From Serratia proteamaculans (GTDB lineage Bacteria; Pseudomonadota; Gammaproteobacteria; Enterobacterales; Enterobacteriaceae): 64,000 bases of DNA. The stretch lies in contig NZ_SWDE01000005.1 of NCBI RefSeq assembly GCF_013337185.1, positions 124,001-188,000 on the forward strand, in the 5' to 3' direction. The notes under the pieces are model-generated. The model ran no database searches, was not told the DNA's origin, and was given only the letters and a program-made list of their open reading frames with translations. Of the stretch, positions 1-11,278 are shown one piece after another (within the stretch, counting starts at the first letter, position 1; each line of letters starts with the position of its first letter). Both the position numbers and the translations under genes were made by a program.

Positions 1-319
1 GTACCGGGCGCTCTGGCGGAAAATTGGCGTGTAATGCCTGGAATTCATTCGGCAGAACAATATCCGCCCGGCTCAGAATACCTACCGGCAGCAGGGTGTT
101 CAGCACCCGCTTGGTTTCCGGCACGTCCATGCGCAGCACGGCCTCCGCCAGCGGCTGGCGGACGGAATGAGCAATATTTTCCAGTTGCTGGGCATAGTCA
201 TCCCTGCGCTGCTGCACAAAATGGAATAACTGGATCACGATAAAGATACAGATTGTCACCAGCGCCACGCCGGAAACCGTTGCCATCTGTTTAATCGTTA
301 ATGAACGCCTGACCCGCAA
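1..319 (-). CDS. pdeK: c-di-GMP phosphodiesterase PdeK/HmsP, N-terminal part
   Basis: About 106 N-terminal residues are inside the window; the rest runs off the left edge. The protein reads from a TTG start at 319 (LRVRRSLTIKQMATVSG...), preceded by GGAG at a suitable distance. One membrane segment at roughly residues 15-35 is followed by the start of a periplasmic sensor region with the conserved phrase SRADIVLPNEFQAL. This matches the start of E. coli YhjK/PdeK and Yersinia HmsP, inner-membrane proteins with degenerate GGDEF and active EAL domains that degrade c-di-GMP; those domains lie outside the window. Its position downstream of bcsC, on the same strand, is the same as in E. coli. By family it would lower the c-di-GMP that activates cellulose synthesis. 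It is separated from bcsC by a terminator, so it is probably transcribed alone. Confidence 0.85.
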   Translation of the reverse strand, partial: MRVRRSLTIKQMATVSGVALVTICIFIVIQLFHFVQQRRDDYAQQLENIAHSVRQPLAEAVLRMDVPETKRVLNTLLPVGILSRADIVLPNEFQALHANFPPERPV

Positions 320-345
320 ACCTGCTCTCCGCTAATTCGGGCTGA

Positions 346-375
346 AATAAAAAAGGGATGAATAATACCCATCCC
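346..375 (-). terminator. Rho-independent terminator after the bcs operon
   Basis: On the minus strand a GGGATG/CATCCC stem (355-360 with 370-375) is followed by a T-rich run (346-354). It lies downstream of bcsC and just upstream of pdeK, so it probably ends the bcsRQABZC transcript. Confidence 0.6.
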
Positions 376-556
376 TCGGACCGGTCTGAGTATACTCGAT
401 CGTTAGCTGTTTTTATCTTGCCATACCCAGGACAAAACCAAGAAAACCGCGGGTTTCAGTCTTTTCCTAATGAAACGCGACTTACAAAGCCGGTTATTAG
501 TGATAGCGCACCTCGGTGCGTCAGGTCCGGGTATCTCAGGCTACATACCAAACTCA

Positions 557-581
557 CACAGGGTAGCAAAACTACCCTGTG
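557..581. repeat. Perfect 10-bp inverted repeat downstream of bcsC
   Basis: CACAGGGTAG and CTACCCTGTG flank a 5-nt loop (CAAAA). No T-run follows on either strand, so it is not a standard intrinsic terminator. It may stabilise the 3' end of the bcsC mRNA or be a protein site. The 320-609 gap otherwise holds only the terminator and the pdeK promoter region. Confidence 0.55.
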
Positions 582-609
582 CCGACACTCTGAATCTACC
601 TGAGTTGGG

Positions 610-3600
610 CTATTTGAAATCGGCGTATGGCGTCAGCGGCTGCGGCGGTAAATCCAGGTCGCCTTGCCAACCGGCCATCGAATAGCGCAGATAAATCAAT
701 GCGTGGCTTGGCGTATAGTCTTTCGCCTGCTGGATATCAAGCCCGGCACCCAGCGTCCAGTGTGAACTGAGACGTCGCTCGACAATCGCCCGCAGGGTAT
801 AACCGACACCGGAAGAGGAACTGCCGTCCTCTACCGCAAACTTGTCCGGCAGCGAGTCCGGGATCAGCCCTTGTAGCGGATAACGTTGCTGACTGTTGGT
901 TTTCGAATGGGACAACGACACCGACCCACCCAGCTCCCATGACCAGTTCTCGGTCCGCTGGCGATAATTGACCGGCACCGCCAGCGACATATATTGCTGC
1001 GGACTGTAATAGCCCCCCTGGCCGAGAGAGTAACCGCTCAAATCCTTCTGATAGTGCCACAGCATGGTGTTCAGCCCGACGGTGACGCGACGGTTATCTT
1101 CATTGATCAGCTTGTAATAATAACCGGCCATAAAGCGTTCACGTTGGTTATCCTCAACGTTTTTGCCGGTCAACTGATGTGCGCTGAGATCGGCCCAGAC
1201 GCCATGAGCCTCGCCACGATCGTAGCTGCCGCTCAGGCTGACCCCGGTGGCGCGTACGCCGCCCCAGGTGGTGCCGGTGTTCGGATCCTTGGTGCCGCCA
1301 AACGCCAGCAATGAGCTGGAAATCGGACGACGCGAAGCCGCCAACGTCCAGCCAATGTGGTTCCAGTCATTGCTGTAGGCCAGCCCGCCGACCCAGTCGA
1401 CCACCTCAAAGCCCATCGGCGTGGTCCCGATGTCCCCTGACCAGCGATCGTTCTGCCAGCCGACCGCCACGCTGGTGCCGGTGGTTTTTTGATGCTCGTC
1501 GCCGCTACACCCCTGAGTATTACAGGTGCCAAAGGTCTCGTAATATTTGCCGCTACCGCCTGTTGCGAAACTGCCGGCATCCAACTGCACGGTATCGGAA
1601 CGGAAAAATGCCCGCCCGTCGTACAACGGCATATCCACCTGCAGCATGGTGTCGTGCGCTTTGTAATCTGAGATACCGCCGGTACCGCTCGAGCCCCAAT
1701 AATCGTGATCGAGCGTGACGTTAACATCCTGCTGACGGTACAAATCTGCCGCGTCCGAGCGAATACCCCGCTTGAGCCAGTCGTCGCCCGGATTGTTGCG
1801 TGTCAGATAGGTGTAGCTGTCGTTATCCTGCGGCACGCCTGGCGCAATGCCGCTGGCCACCATCGCCTGTTTGTAATCCTGTTGCGCCAGCGCCGGTTGT
1901 AACTGGTCGCGCTCGAGCCGCGCCGCATCGCGGTAAATCAACGCCTTCGACTGGCTTGCCGGCTCTGGTTGGGCCGCCGTTTTTAGCCGGGTAAAGATGT
2001 CGGTGGCTTTTTGCGGTTCGCCAACGGCATACCAGGCGTTAGCCTCCCGTCGCTCGCTGTTGCCTGAGGGTGCCGGCTCCGGCGTTTTGGTTTGCAACTG
2101 CTGGCGTGCCTCGCTCAGCCTGCCCTGCGCCACATAGGCCTCGATTTCGCCCAGTCGCGCATCCGGGTTATTCGGTTCGCGTGCCCGCACCCGCTGATAA
2201 TCGGCCAGTGCGGCGTCATAGTCACCGCGTGCCAGCGCCCAATCAGCCAACTGGAGATCGATACGGGTATCCGCCGGTTGCCGACGCAGGTAAGCCACCG
2301 CGCCCGGCTCGTCACCCGCGGCGCGTAGCTGCTCGGCATGCTCCAGCGTCGCCTGCATTTTCAAGCGCTGCGCCAGTTCGCGCATATTGTCGTTCCACTG
2401 TGCGGTAGGCAAAGAGTTCAACTGTGCCAGCGCCTGCTGGTCGCGATCGCTGCCGGAGAGATACAGCGCATAGGCATAGGTCAACTGCGGATTGGCACGC
2501 TGTTTTTGCGCCAGTCGAGCGAACAAGGCATCCGCCTGTTGTGGCTGCCCAGCCTGACGCAGGGTTTGCGCGTAGTGATAGGTCAGCCAGACGTCATCGG
2601 GGTCCATCTGCTGGGCGCGACGGTATTTTTCCGCCGCCTGATGCCACTGCTGCTGCTGAACCAGCTGATCGGCCTGCTGCTTGAGCATATCGAGCTGCAA
2701 ACCCTCCAGCGTACTGCGCATTTTGTTTTGCTGGCTGCGCGGCAGGCTGTTGAGATAGGCCAGCGCCTTTTCCGGCGATTGCCGTTGGTAAATATTCACC
2801 AGGCCACGCACCGCACTGCCGCTGCCCGGATCCAGCCGTAATGCCTGCTGATAAAAGCGTTCGGCGGCGGCGTCATCTTTACGCGCGACCGCAACGTCAC
2901 CCAAACCGATCACCGCACTGCTGTCCGTGTTGTCGAATTGCCGCGCCTGTTGGTATTTTTGCTCGGCCAGCGCCAGATTGCCGGCTTTCAACGCCTTGTC
3001 ACCTTCGTCGACCGCCAGCCAATAGCTGTTGCTCTTGATCAAACTCTGCCATTTACTGCTGCCATAGCCGCTTTTATCGGCCTGCAATGCCTGGCGGAAC
3101 AGGCTCAAGGCCTGCGGACGATTACCTGCGCGGGAATAAGCCTGCCCAAGCGCGCCCAGCACTTCGGCATCATTGGGAGAGGCCGCCAGCGCTTTCTTCA
3201 GTTCGGGGATCGCCGCCCGGCTGCCGCCCTTGTCGACCTGCGCCAACCCGCGCACCCGGGCCTGATAGGCCGGATCCGACAACAACGCCTGCTGCCGGGC
3301 CAGCTCTTGCCGGGCGCTGACCGCCTGATCGCCGGTTTCAAACACCCCGAGGAAACGGTTAAGGGCCGCCACGCTTTGCGGGCTGACCGGCATGGCTTTC
3401 ACTTTCTCCAGCCACAAATCGGCAGCGTCCCCACGCCCGACCGGATCGGCCGCCACTTTCTGCAGCAAATCATAAGCCTGCGCGTCACGATCCTGACTAA
3501 ACAGCATCCGCGCCAGCGACATGCGCAGCGGCACGTTGCCGGAATATTGTTGATCCAGCGTCTGCAGTTGTTTCAGTGCCGCCGCTTCCTGCCCCGGCAG

Positions 3601-4083
3601 CCGTGCCACCAGCCGCCAGTATTCCACCGCCAGTTCAAGCGTCGGCGGATCCCCATGGAACAGGGCATCATACTGCGCCTTCGCCTCCGGCAAACGACCG
3701 GCGGTCGCCATCAGCCGCGCCTGCTGTAGCTTTTGGCGGGTCTCCGGCTGGGTCAGCAGCATATTCATTTCCGCCTGGCGGTAGGCGCTGGACTGCGGCG
3801 CAATCTTTTTCAGCTTATCCAGCTGCTGCTGCGCCAACGCCTGATTCCCCTGGCGTAACGCCAGCCGCATACGCGCTGAAATCACCTCCGGGTTGTTCGG
3901 ATCCATCAGTTCAAGCCGGTAGAGCGATTGACGAACCAGCTCATCTTTGTTGCCGGCCTCGCCAACGCGCACCTGCTCCAGCAGCCACTGCTCCGGCGCG
4001 ACGGTTTCTGCCCCCTGCGCCTGTGGCAATATCGCCAGACTTAAAGGCACCAGGCCCAGCCAGTTTATTCGGAAGTTACGCAT
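610..4083 (-). CDS. bcsC: Cellulose synthase outer-membrane subunit BcsC
   Basis: This is the exporter of the cellulose synthase complex: a periplasmic TPR scaffold joined to an outer-membrane beta-barrel through which the glucan leaves the cell. The 1157 residues equal the length of E. coli BcsC. A Sec signal peptide (about residues 1-24, ending AQG) is followed by many 34-residue TPR units to about residue 780, with repeated A..Y..AL..DP patterns. The last 330 or so residues form the BCSC_C barrel, rich in alternating aromatic and polar residues and with a short Cys pair (TCNTQGCSG) probably in a loop. The start overlaps the end of bcsZ by 19 bp, which implies translational coupling. It is the last gene of bcsRQABZC. 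Identification is firm. Confidence 0.95.
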   Translation of the reverse strand: MRNFRINWLGLVPLSLAILPQAQGAETVAPEQWLLEQVRVGEAGNKDELVRQSLYRLELMDPNNPEVISARMRLALRQGNQALAQQQLDKLKKIAPQSSAYRQAEMNMLLTQPETRQKLQQARLMATAGRLPEAKAQYDALFHGDPPTLELAVEYWRLVARLPGQEAAALKQLQTLDQQYSGNVPLRMSLARMLFSQDRDAQAYDLLQKVAADPVGRGDAADLWLEKVKAMPVSPQSVAALNRFLGVFETGDQAVSARQELARQQALLSDPAYQARVRGLAQVDKGGSRAAIPELKKALAASPNDAEVLGALGQAYSRAGNRPQALSLFRQALQADKSGYGSSKWQSLIKSNSYWLAVDEGDKALKAGNLALAEQKYQQARQFDNTDSSAVIGLGDVAVARKDDAAAERFYQQALRLDPGSGSAVRGLVNIYQRQSPEKALAYLNSLPRSQQNKMRSTLEGLQLDMLKQQADQLVQQQQWHQAAEKYRRAQQMDPDDVWLTYHYAQTLRQAGQPQQADALFARLAQKQRANPQLTYAYALYLSGSDRDQQALAQLNSLPTAQWNDNMRELAQRLKMQATLEHAEQLRAAGDEPGAVAYLRRQPADTRIDLQLADWALARGDYDAALADYQRVRAREPNNPDARLGEIEAYVAQGRLSEARQQLQTKTPEPAPSGNSERREANAWYAVGEPQKATDIFTRLKTAAQPEPASQSKALIYRDAARLERDQLQPALAQQDYKQAMVASGIAPGVPQDNDSYTYLTRNNPGDDWLKRGIRSDAADLYRQQDVNVTLDHDYWGSSGTGGISDYKAHDTMLQVDMPLYDGRAFFRSDTVQLDAGSFATGGSGKYYETFGTCNTQGCSGDEHQKTTGTSVAVGWQNDRWSGDIGTTPMGFEVVDWVGGLAYSNDWNHIGWTLAASRRPISSSLLAFGGTKDPNTGTTWGGVRATGVSLSGSYDRGEAHGVWADLSAHQLTGKNVEDNQRERFMAGYYYKLINEDNRRVTVGLNTMLWHYQKDLSGYSLGQGGYYSPQQYMSLAVPVNYRQRTENWSWELGGSVSLSHSKTNSQQRYPLQGLIPDSLPDKFAVEDGSSSSGVGYTLRAIVERRLSSHWTLGAGLDIQQAKDYTPSHALIYLRYSMAGWQGDLDLPPQPLTPYADFK

Positions 4084-5177
4084 TGGCCGCCCCAGGAGGG
4101 TTGAAGTTCACCCTGCCGATTAAAACGATAACGTTGTTGATCCCATCCCTGGCCGAACAGCACCAGCGAGGCGCTGAAATAGGCGTTGTCGCCCGGCGGG
4201 TTTTGCTTAATGCGTTGGCGCTGCACCTGCAACGCCTCGGGTTGATTGGCCAGCATCGGCAACATCGAGGCAGAGAAGCCCACCGGGCCGTCACCCGTGG
4301 TTTTGCCACTGGCGGTGTCGGTTTTCTCCGGTGGAACGCCCTGTTGAACGGTGAGCTGTGCCATAGGTTGCAACTGCTTGAGCAGCGCCGCCTTGTGTTG
4401 ATCGTCGTCTGCCAGCATGCCGGCCCACAAATAGGCCCGGATGGCGTCATAGCTGCCGATGTTCGGCTTGACGGTGTCCGGTTGCCAGCCTTTACCGACC
4501 TGCCACACCACCCAGTCCGGCAAGAAGCCGTGCGGGGCAGTTTCCAGCCATAGCCGTTGATTGGTTTGCTGCATCGCACGCCATGGGCCGTTCAACGCGG
4601 CAAAACGCGCCAACAGTTGCGGCGGCAGATAGCTTGGGTTGAGCCGCCAGCGATCTTCCGCCACAAACCCCACCTTACCCGGTAACAGCATCAGCCCCAG
4701 ACCGGGGATATCGGCCACTTCTTCACGGGCAATACGCTGCAACAGCAAGGTACCCAGGGTCTGATAGCGACGGCTTTTCCACAGGCGACCGGCCTCCAGC
4801 AGGTTATAGGCAATCCACAGATCGGAATCGGAGGCCGAATTACTGTCCAGCACCGTCCACTGTTTTTTATCGTCTTCCCCCCATAACCAGGCCGGCAAAT
4901 GGGCGCTGAGATCGCCCGCCGCCAGATTATTTTCCGTCCACGTCAGCAGTTGGTCGAAAGCAGGCCGATCGTTGGCCACCAGGGCGAAGAACAGGCCATA
5001 ACTCTGGCCTTCCGAAGTGGTGATACGATTCGGGCTACTCGGGTCGATCACCCGCCCCTGATCGCTGATATAAAACTGTTTGTACTGTTGCCAGGCCGGC
5101 CACTCGCAGGCGGCTACCGCGCTGAATGAGCACAGTAGCAGCATGCCGAATGTCAGACGCTTCAATGCCGCAGGCAT
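4065..5177 (-). CDS. bcsZ: Periplasmic endo-beta-1,4-glucanase BcsZ (GH8)
   Basis: A GH8 cellulase that trims or edits nascent cellulose in the periplasm during export. The 370 residues compare with 368 in E. coli. A signal peptide covers residues 1-23 (ends AVAA). The catalytic acid is Glu56 in TSEGQSYG, and the catalytic base region is Asp244 in [13 protein letters not shown]; both match the E. coli enzyme. It sits between bcsB (5 bp gap) and bcsC (overlap), the standard enterobacterial order. BcsZ is known to lower cellulose amount and change fibre properties rather than being strictly required for synthesis. Nothing looks truncated. Confidence 0.95.
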   Translation of the reverse strand: MPAALKRLTFGMLLLCSFSAVAACEWPAWQQYKQFYISDQGRVIDPSSPNRITTSEGQSYGLFFALVANDRPAFDQLLTWTENNLAAGDLSAHLPAWLWGEDDKKQWTVLDSNSASDSDLWIAYNLLEAGRLWKSRRYQTLGTLLLQRIAREEVADIPGLGLMLLPGKVGFVAEDRWRLNPSYLPPQLLARFAALNGPWRAMQQTNQRLWLETAPHGFLPDWVVWQVGKGWQPDTVKPNIGSYDAIRAYLWAGMLADDDQHKAALLKQLQPMAQLTVQQGVPPEKTDTASGKTTGDGPVGFSASMLPMLANQPEALQVQRQRIKQNPPGDNAYFSASLVLFGQGWDQQRYRFNRQGELQPSWGGQCVTSE

Positions 5178-5182
5178 GGCGA

Positions 5183-7492
5183 TTAATCCCGATCTTCAGG
5201 CGACAGACGACGACGGCTGAAGGCTTTCAAACCACGCCACAGCATCAGCGCCAGGATCACCACCACTGCCACCGCGATCACCGCCAGCAGCACCGGGTGG
5301 GTCGACAGCGCATGCCAGATACGCTCCCACCACGGCAGGTGACCGACATAATAAACGTCGCCCACGCGCAGGCTGTTCACCCCGGATTCCCGGATCACCG
5401 CCACCGAACCAAACACCGCCGCCCGCTTGCCGCTGTCCAGCAGTGCATTGTTGAGCAGGTCGTAGCCTCGCGGGCTGTCGGCCAGCAATGCCACGATGCT
5501 GCGCTGATCGTTAAACGGCGACTGTACGCCGACAATCGCCGACATGGCCCCTTCTGAACTGATGGTGGTTTTGCTGTCCGCTCTGGTGTCCTCCGCCAAC
5601 ACGTCCATGGTCGGCAGCGGCAACTGCCGCGTCGGCTGTTTCACCCAGCTTTGGGTAGCGTCCACCAGCAGGTTGATTTTTTTGTCGTCCCGCAGTTCCG
5701 GCGGAATAGTGCCGATCATCAGAATATCGGCGTCGCGCTGTTTGGCTTGCGACCAGTCGTCGCTCACCGTCACTGCCAGCGCCGGGTAACCGGTCTGGGC
5801 ACCGATAATGCCCATCGCGTTCAGCAATGCGCTGACCTGCGGTGGCTGTGGCTGTTTGTTCACCAGCACCAGCGTTTGCGACAAATCGGCCAAACGGCTG
5901 AAAGGGAAACCGGCGTTGGCAAAGGCACGCAGATCCGGCATCGCCATAAAGTGGCGGTAACCGGAGAAATCGATGGTCGATGCGCCGTCAATCACCGCGT
6001 GGTTAGGGGTGAAGGAGTAGGTTTCACAGCGCCCTTCGGCACCGCTGGCCAACAGCGTGGTGTAGTCAAAGTCGAAACGCAGTTGGTTGGTGGCCCCCAG
6101 CCGCAGCGCCGGGATATTGACGCTCTTGTCCGAGTCAATCAGCCCCTGGGTCAGTGGCAAACGCAACAGTTGAGCGCCCTGCTCGTGCTCCGGCACCAGC
6201 GAATAGGCCTGCACAAACTGGTTGTTCAGGCTGACGCTCAGGCGCGAGCCGTCCTGAATACGCGGCGCGGTGTAGCGATACTTCAGATGCATATCAATGC
6301 CGGTACTGCGGATCAGGAACAGGTCCGGCGGCAGGTTCATGGTCAGCGAGATCGGGCCAGGCTCGATACCGCTGGTCTGCAGTTGTTCAGCATATTGCTG
6401 CAACTCGGCAAAGGTCATCGGCCTGTCAGTACGCACCCAGTTAGGCGCGTCGTACGGCTGGCGCGGCGCCAGTTGTTCGACCTTGTCCACCGTAACATTC
6501 TGGCCGCGGAACAGGATGTTGCCCTGCGCGATGCCTTTCACGGCGGTGATCAAATCGTTGTCGTCACGGCCCTGCACCAGCAGCAGCTTGATGTACGGAT
6601 TATCCGGATGGCTGATCATCTCCACCGTCGGGCCGTCGACCGGCGGATAATCACGCAGGAAGTCCGGGCGCTGCTTGTTGGTGGCAAAGACGATGGCATG
6701 CTGTTCCGGCAGCTTGTTATACAGCGTCGGGAACGACTGGCCGCGCCACTGCGCTTTGCTGCCGAACCACGAGGCCAAAATGCCCGCAGCCCGCTGCTGG
6801 GTGACATCCGGCTGGCCGGCAAACACCATTGGCAGGGTCAGCGGTCGGTTGTCGCGGCTGTCAAAGAACGGCTCCGGGAAATGCGACAGCTCGTTTTTCA
6901 CCGGCAGAGTTTGGTAGCGCAAATTCAACGAACTGGATTTGCTGACTTCAAGCCACAGCGTGGTGCTGGCCGGGTTTTCACAAATGTTCTGGTAGTGGCC
7001 AACGAACACCAACCGCACGCGGTTAAAATCGGTGATATAGCGCGGATCGATCGCCATCTGGATGCGATTGGGTTTGCCGAGCTGCTCTTTGGCGAGGGTG
7101 GTCACGCCCATCAGTTCGTCATTGAGGTAGACCTTGACGTGCGACTCCACCGGGATCAGCGAAGGTGACGGGGTGAATTCCAGGTCAAGCATCGCCTGCG
7201 ACACCACTTCATCGCTGCGCACACCGAATTCGACCTGACCATCCGGCCGGGTGCCACGCAGGGTAAAGGTGCCCGGCGGCGGCGCAATTTTGGCAAACTG
7301 CAATTGCACGTCACGCACCGGCGCATTCGGATCCTGCGGCGCGACCGATCCCATGGGTGTCGTAACCGCTGCGTCGGCAGGCACCGCCAGCGGCGGCTGT
7401 GCGGCAACGGTCGGCGCGGTGGCAGTTTCAGCCTGAGACAGGGTGCTGATGCCTAAGGCCAGGGCGGTAAACCAGGTTATTTTTCTCGTCAT
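5183..7492 (-). CDS. bcsB: Cellulose synthase periplasmic subunit BcsB
   Basis: BcsB forms the periplasmic part of the synthase core and guides the glucan from BcsA toward BcsC; its C-terminal helix anchors it beside BcsA. The chosen start is the ATG at 7492 (MTRKITWF), giving 769 residues with a signal peptide, as in E. coli. The longer frame from 7594 overlaps bcsA and lacks a signal sequence at its end. No strong ribosome site is visible, so coupling to bcsA, 55 bp upstream, is likely. Conserved blocks include FAKIAPPPG near residue 70, [10 protein letters not shown], and repeated jelly-roll/flavodoxin-like modules. The last 60 residues hold a membrane helix ([18 protein letters not shown]) and a basic tail. 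Confidence 0.93.
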   Translation of the reverse strand: MTRKITWFTALALGISTLSQAETATAPTVAAQPPLAVPADAAVTTPMGSVAPQDPNAPVRDVQLQFAKIAPPPGTFTLRGTRPDGQVEFGVRSDEVVSQAMLDLEFTPSPSLIPVESHVKVYLNDELMGVTTLAKEQLGKPNRIQMAIDPRYITDFNRVRLVFVGHYQNICENPASTTLWLEVSKSSSLNLRYQTLPVKNELSHFPEPFFDSRDNRPLTLPMVFAGQPDVTQQRAAGILASWFGSKAQWRGQSFPTLYNKLPEQHAIVFATNKQRPDFLRDYPPVDGPTVEMISHPDNPYIKLLLVQGRDDNDLITAVKGIAQGNILFRGQNVTVDKVEQLAPRQPYDAPNWVRTDRPMTFAELQQYAEQLQTSGIEPGPISLTMNLPPDLFLIRSTGIDMHLKYRYTAPRIQDGSRLSVSLNNQFVQAYSLVPEHEQGAQLLRLPLTQGLIDSDKSVNIPALRLGATNQLRFDFDYTTLLASGAEGRCETYSFTPNHAVIDGASTIDFSGYRHFMAMPDLRAFANAGFPFSRLADLSQTLVLVNKQPQPPQVSALLNAMGIIGAQTGYPALAVTVSDDWSQAKQRDADILMIGTIPPELRDDKKINLLVDATQSWVKQPTRQLPLPTMDVLAEDTRADSKTTISSEGAMSAIVGVQSPFNDQRSIVALLADSPRGYDLLNNALLDSGKRAAVFGSVAVIRESGVNSLRVGDVYYVGHLPWWERIWHALSTHPVLLAVIAVAVVVILALMLWRGLKAFSRRRLSPEDRD

Positions 7493-7547
7493 CGTATCAT
7501 CATCAATGTTAGAGCCTGGGGGCCAGGCGAGTAAGCGGGCGGTTTGC

Positions 7548-10151
7548 CTATACCACTGTCTCTTTTTGGCTGAAGGCCGGAGCCCTGCCGACACCGTGCG
7601 GGATAAATGACACTATCCAGCCAATCAGCGTCGTGGTTCCAACCAGCAAGCGGCGCACCAACGGCGGTGCGTAATCCGCCATACGTATATAACCCCGGAA
7701 GCCCAGCGCCAGAACATCGCGCAGGCTTTCGATCGGTTTATCTTCAGGGAAGCCGTCCTGCCACAGCGCCCAGGTATCGGCGCGGGCAAAGGTGCACTGA
7801 ATAAAATCAATATGTTCGCGGGTGCTGAGGCCGACCATGCGGATGCCCACCTTGCTGCCGAAGGCCCGCGTCACCACGCACGGGAAGCTGTATTCCTGCT
7901 GACCGCGCTTGAGCAGCAGCGACACCTTGTCACCGTCTTTCAGCGCATCCGCCACGCGCATCTCAATCCCCACCCCACCGTCGGAATAATCACGCAGCGT
8001 GCAGGGGAACAGATGACCGTCGGCGCGAGCAATGGCGGCCGGCATGGCAATCTCCACCCGGTGCGCCTGGCGAACCTGCTTGGCCTCTACCGCCACCGCC
8101 ACCGCGCCACCGAGAATGGTCATGTTGTACAACACCCACACCAGGCTGATGATTACCGTCATCACTTCATCCGCCGGGCCGTAGCCCAATCGCCAGACGC
8201 CGAACACCAACCCGGCCAGGTTCAATATCACCAGGAACATATAGGGCCGGGTAATCACCCAGTCGACATGCTCCTCCTCCACCAGCCCGCCTTTGGCGGT
8301 CACGTTGAATTTGCCCTTGTGCGGATTGAACAGCGCCACCGTGGTCGGCCGGGCGATGTACCAGGCCAGCACCGTTTCGTAGATCTCGCTCCAGAAAGAG
8401 TGGCGGTATTTACCCTGGATGCGCGAGTTGGTCAGGCTGGCGTGGATCATATGCGGCAACACGTACAGCGCGATCGCCAGCGCCGGAGCAAAGATGATAT
8501 AGGCGTGCAGCAGCAGGAAGGCCAAAGGCGCGGTGAGGAAGATCAGCCGCGGAATACCGGAAAGGAAGTGCAGCATGGCGTTGGCATAACACAACCGCTG
8601 CGCCAGTTTCAGCCCCTTGCCGAACAACGGATTATCCAGTCGGAAGATCTGCACCATGCCCCGCGCCCAGCGAATACGTTGGCCAATGTGCGCCGACAGG
8701 CTCTCGGTCGCCAGCCCCGCCGCCTGCGGGATACGGATATAGGCCGAAGTATGCCCACGCCGGTGCAAACGCAGCGAGGTATGGGCATCTTCGGTAACGG
8801 TTTCCACCGCAATACCCCCGATTTCATCCAGCGCGCTGCGCCGCAAGATAGCGCAGGAGCCGCAGAAGAAAGTCGCGTCCCACATATCGTTGCCATCCTG
8901 CACCAGACCGTAGAACAGCGTGCCTTCGTTCGGCGTCTGACGAAAACGCCCGAGGTTGCGTTCAAACGGATCCGGCGAGAAGAAGTGATGCGGGGTCTGC
9001 AGCATCGCCAGCTTTTTGTCTTTGAAGAACCAGCCCATGGTCAATTGCAGGAAAGAGCGCGTCGGCACGTGGTCGCAGTCGAAAATCGCCACAAACTCGC
9101 CGGTAGCCTGCTTCAACGCGTTATTGATGTTACCGGCCTTGGCATGTTCATGGGTTGACCTGGCGATATATTTCACCCCCACCTCTTCGGCGAAGGCCTT
9201 GAATTCAGGCCGGTTGCCGTCGTCGAGAATGTAAATGGTGACCTTCTCTTTCGGCCAGTCGATGCCCAGCGCGGCGTAGATAGTGGGCTTCACTACCCCC
9301 AGGTCTTCGTTATAGGTGGGCACCAGCAGATCGATGGTCGGCCAGGTCGCGCTGTCGGCGGGCATAGGTACCGGCTGGCGGTTAAGCGGCCAGACGGTCT
9401 GGAAATAACCCAGCACCAGTACCACCCAGGCATAGGTTTCCGCTATCAGCAACAGCAGACCACAGGTCAGACTGAGCGGATCATCCCAGTTCAGCGTGGC
9501 GGTATAGCGCCACCACAGGTAGCGGCAGGACACCGTCAGCGACAGCACGATCAGCATCAGCGCCGGCAAGCGGCCCGGTACCCGGCGCACCACCATGGCG
9601 ATGCCCCACAACAACAGCACAAACACAAATTGCGCAGGCAGGTCGAACGGCTGCGAAATACACAGGATAGCCAGGATCGCCGCCAATACGCCGACAATAA
9701 TAAACAGTACGCGGCGTACTCGCCGGTTCATCCGGCTCAGCCGTGCTACCGAGCGCTGCTCCAGCCCGGCATTTTCCAGCCGTTGAGGGATAGTATTCAG
9801 CCAATTGGCGTAGCGTAATTGCAGGCGCCTCCAACCGGCGAAACGCTGATGGTCCATCGGTTCGCGGTCGGTACGGAATACCAACAGCCACAAGCCCTGC
9901 ACCAGATAACGCAGCACATCCGCCGGTCGCGGGCGGTTAAACGAAAGGTGCGGGAACCAATAGGCGCGACCGGCCCGCAGCCGTTGCCAGCCCGGCGATT
10001 CAAAGCGCAGAAAAATCCAGCCCAACGCCACCAGCAACGTGGTGAAAAAAGCAGTGAAGGCCGATGAGCCATGGCGACGATAGGCACGATAACGCGTCTG
10101 CACCGCCTGTTGGACCGGCGGCACCAGCAGCAGGCTCATCACCCGGCTCAT
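7548..10151 (-). CDS. bcsA: Cellulose synthase catalytic subunit BcsA
   Basis: An inner-membrane family 2 glycosyltransferase that polymerises UDP-glucose to beta-1,4-glucan and threads it through its own channel. All hallmarks are present: VPTYNED, FDCDHVPT, the TED motif (VTEDAHTSL), and QRIRW at residues 491-495. The C-terminal PilZ domain has R694xxxR698 (RQAHR) and DYSDGG, the c-di-GMP binding residues that release the gating loop. About eight membrane helices flank the GT domain. The ATG at 10151 overlaps the TGA of bcsQ (ATGA), which supports this start over the longer frame from 10181; it gives 867 residues versus 872 in E. coli. Activity should depend on c-di-GMP, which the neighbouring PdeK would lower. 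Confidence 0.95.
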   Translation of the reverse strand: MSRVMSLLLVPPVQQAVQTRYRAYRRHGSSAFTAFFTTLLVALGWIFLRFESPGWQRLRAGRAYWFPHLSFNRPRPADVLRYLVQGLWLLVFRTDREPMDHQRFAGWRRLQLRYANWLNTIPQRLENAGLEQRSVARLSRMNRRVRRVLFIIVGVLAAILAILCISQPFDLPAQFVFVLLLWGIAMVVRRVPGRLPALMLIVLSLTVSCRYLWWRYTATLNWDDPLSLTCGLLLLIAETYAWVVLVLGYFQTVWPLNRQPVPMPADSATWPTIDLLVPTYNEDLGVVKPTIYAALGIDWPKEKVTIYILDDGNRPEFKAFAEEVGVKYIARSTHEHAKAGNINNALKQATGEFVAIFDCDHVPTRSFLQLTMGWFFKDKKLAMLQTPHHFFSPDPFERNLGRFRQTPNEGTLFYGLVQDGNDMWDATFFCGSCAILRRSALDEIGGIAVETVTEDAHTSLRLHRRGHTSAYIRIPQAAGLATESLSAHIGQRIRWARGMVQIFRLDNPLFGKGLKLAQRLCYANAMLHFLSGIPRLIFLTAPLAFLLLHAYIIFAPALAIALYVLPHMIHASLTNSRIQGKYRHSFWSEIYETVLAWYIARPTTVALFNPHKGKFNVTAKGGLVEEEHVDWVITRPYMFLVILNLAGLVFGVWRLGYGPADEVMTVIISLVWVLYNMTILGGAVAVAVEAKQVRQAHRVEIAMPAAIARADGHLFPCTLRDYSDGGVGIEMRVADALKDGDKVSLLLKRGQQEYSFPCVVTRAFGSKVGIRMVGLSTREHIDFIQCTFARADTWALWQDGFPEDKPIESLRDVLALGFRGYIRMADYAPPLVRRLLVGTTTLIGWIVSFIPHGVGRAPAFSQKETVV

Positions 10152-10885
10152 GGCGCCGCATCCTTCAGATTGATCAGACACCAGTTGGCCAGCGTCAGCA
10201 CTTCATCTGCGGCCAGACTTTCCGGTCGATACTCGCCCAGCGGCTGCTTTACCGCCAGCGACTCGGCCATCGCCTCATCACGGTGGATAACCACCGGCAA
10301 CAACCCGCCCAGCGTTTGCAGCCACAGCTGATGCAAATCCTGCTGAAGCTGGCTGGCAGCGAAATACTGGTTAATCAGGAAACGGCAGCCTTCCGGCAAC
10401 GCCTGTTGATGCAACCGTACCTGGCAGTTGGCATCCGGAGCGATCAGCATAAATACACAATCAGCAAACGACAGCACCTGCGCGGCCAACACCTGATCAT
10501 CCGCCGGCAGATCCAGCAATATCCAATTGTACTGCGCACTGGCGCTTAGCTGCGTCAGATTCTCCTGCCAGCGGGTGGGATGTTGCCGGCAGTATTGTTG
10601 TAAATTTAACCGTTCAGCCGCAGCGAGTCGGCCAAAGGGCAGAAAGTCGAGGTTTTCGCAGTAGCGCATCGCGCCCTGTTGCCACTCGCCGCCATCCTGC
10701 TCCGCCCTGGCCCAGCCACGCGCCAGCTCAAACGGCGTATTAAAATGCAGACGCAGCAGGTTATCCGGCGCGAAATCGACGGCCAGCACCGACTCACCCA
10801 ATTGCTGTAATGCCCACGCCAGCGCCGCGGTGACCGACGTTGTGCCCATCCCGCCTCGCAAACCCTGCAGCGCAATCACTGGCAT
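10148..10885 (-). CDS. bcsQ: Cellulose biosynthesis ParA/MinD-like ATPase BcsQ
   Basis: A SIMIBI-class NTPase that, in E. coli, is needed for cellulose production and cellular placement of the synthase, working with BcsR and BcsE. It has 245 residues. The Walker A region at residues 10-17 reads RGGMGTTS, so the usual GKT lysine is replaced, as in E. coli BcsQ (GTT). Later blocks typical of the family are PDNLLRL, WILLDLPADD and HRDEAMAESLAVKQPLGEYR. It begins three nucleotides after the bcsR stop codon and its own stop overlaps the bcsA start. The gene is intact; several E. coli K-12 strains carry a nonsense mutation here, so this copy predicts a functional cellulose locus. Confidence 0.93.
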   Translation of the reverse strand: MPVIALQGLRGGMGTTSVTAALAWALQQLGESVLAVDFAPDNLLRLHFNTPFELARGWARAEQDGGEWQQGAMRYCENLDFLPFGRLAAAERLNLQQYCRQHPTRWQENLTQLSASAQYNWILLDLPADDQVLAAQVLSFADCVFMLIAPDANCQVRLHQQALPEGCRFLINQYFAASQLQQDLHQLWLQTLGGLLPVVIHRDEAMAESLAVKQPLGEYRPESLAADEVLTLANWCLINLKDAAP

Positions 10886-10888
10886 AAA

Positions 10889-11080
10889 TTAGCGACTCCC
10901 CGTGTTCTGCACGAGTTCGGCCAGCAGCGGCCAGCGCGTCATCATCTGCGTTAAACGCTCCTGACGCGAAATATCGATATAACTTAATTTGGGTAAAGAA
11001 AATGCGTGACTGAGGGCCAACAGATCATCCTGTGTTTCTGGCGGTACCACTGCGTGAAAGCGCGTTAATTGATTATTCAT
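10889..11080 (-). CDS. bcsR: Cellulose biosynthesis regulator BcsR
   Basis: A 63-residue protein that opens the bcs operon. It keeps the BcsR core: AFSLPKLSYIDISRQE followed by RWPLLAEL. In E. coli BcsR binds BcsQ and stabilises the BcsRQ complex that associates with BcsE and the synthase. A ribosome site (AAGGCGG) precedes the ATG at 11080. The divergent gene bcsE starts about 200 bp away, so this intergenic region must hold promoters for both transcripts. Confidence 0.88.
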   Translation of the reverse strand: MNNQLTRFHAVVPPETQDDLLALSHAFSLPKLSYIDISRQERLTQMMTRWPLLAELVQNTGSR

Positions 11081-11188
11081 TCTGCCGCCTTTAAAAATAG
11101 GCTAATGTTAATTAACTATAGCAACGTAATAAAAAGACATGGCCAATAAGATGATTCCTAACAGATATTATTACACAGAATGTAAGAT

Positions 11189-11216
11189 TTGTTATTATTG
11201 ATCCCAATGATAATAT
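11189..11216 (+). promoter_or_regulatory. Possible sigma70 promoter for bcsEFG
   Basis: TTGTTA, a 16-nt spacer and TAATAT lie about 65 bp upstream of the bcsE ATG, in the AT-rich gap between bcsR and bcsE. Found by eye only; other promoter pairs could be drawn in this AT-rich stretch. Confidence 0.35.
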
Positions 11217-11278
11217 GACTGAATAGCAATGCTCAGTTGGCCGCGACGACACTTCCAACGAAAGTAGAAACATAACCT

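Noticed and set aside
507-520. CGCACC-TC-GGTGCG small hairpin near the pdeK promoter
   Set aside because: Only 6 bp with a 2-nt loop; expected by chance in GC-rich DNA.
5651-7168. A 505-codon frame antisense to bcsB
   Set aside because: A shadow of bcsB; the translation is low-complexity, rich in Arg, Gln and His, without any domain.
7812-9158. A 448-codon frame antisense to bcsA
   Set aside because: Fully inside the certain bcsA gene and with no domain or ribosome site.
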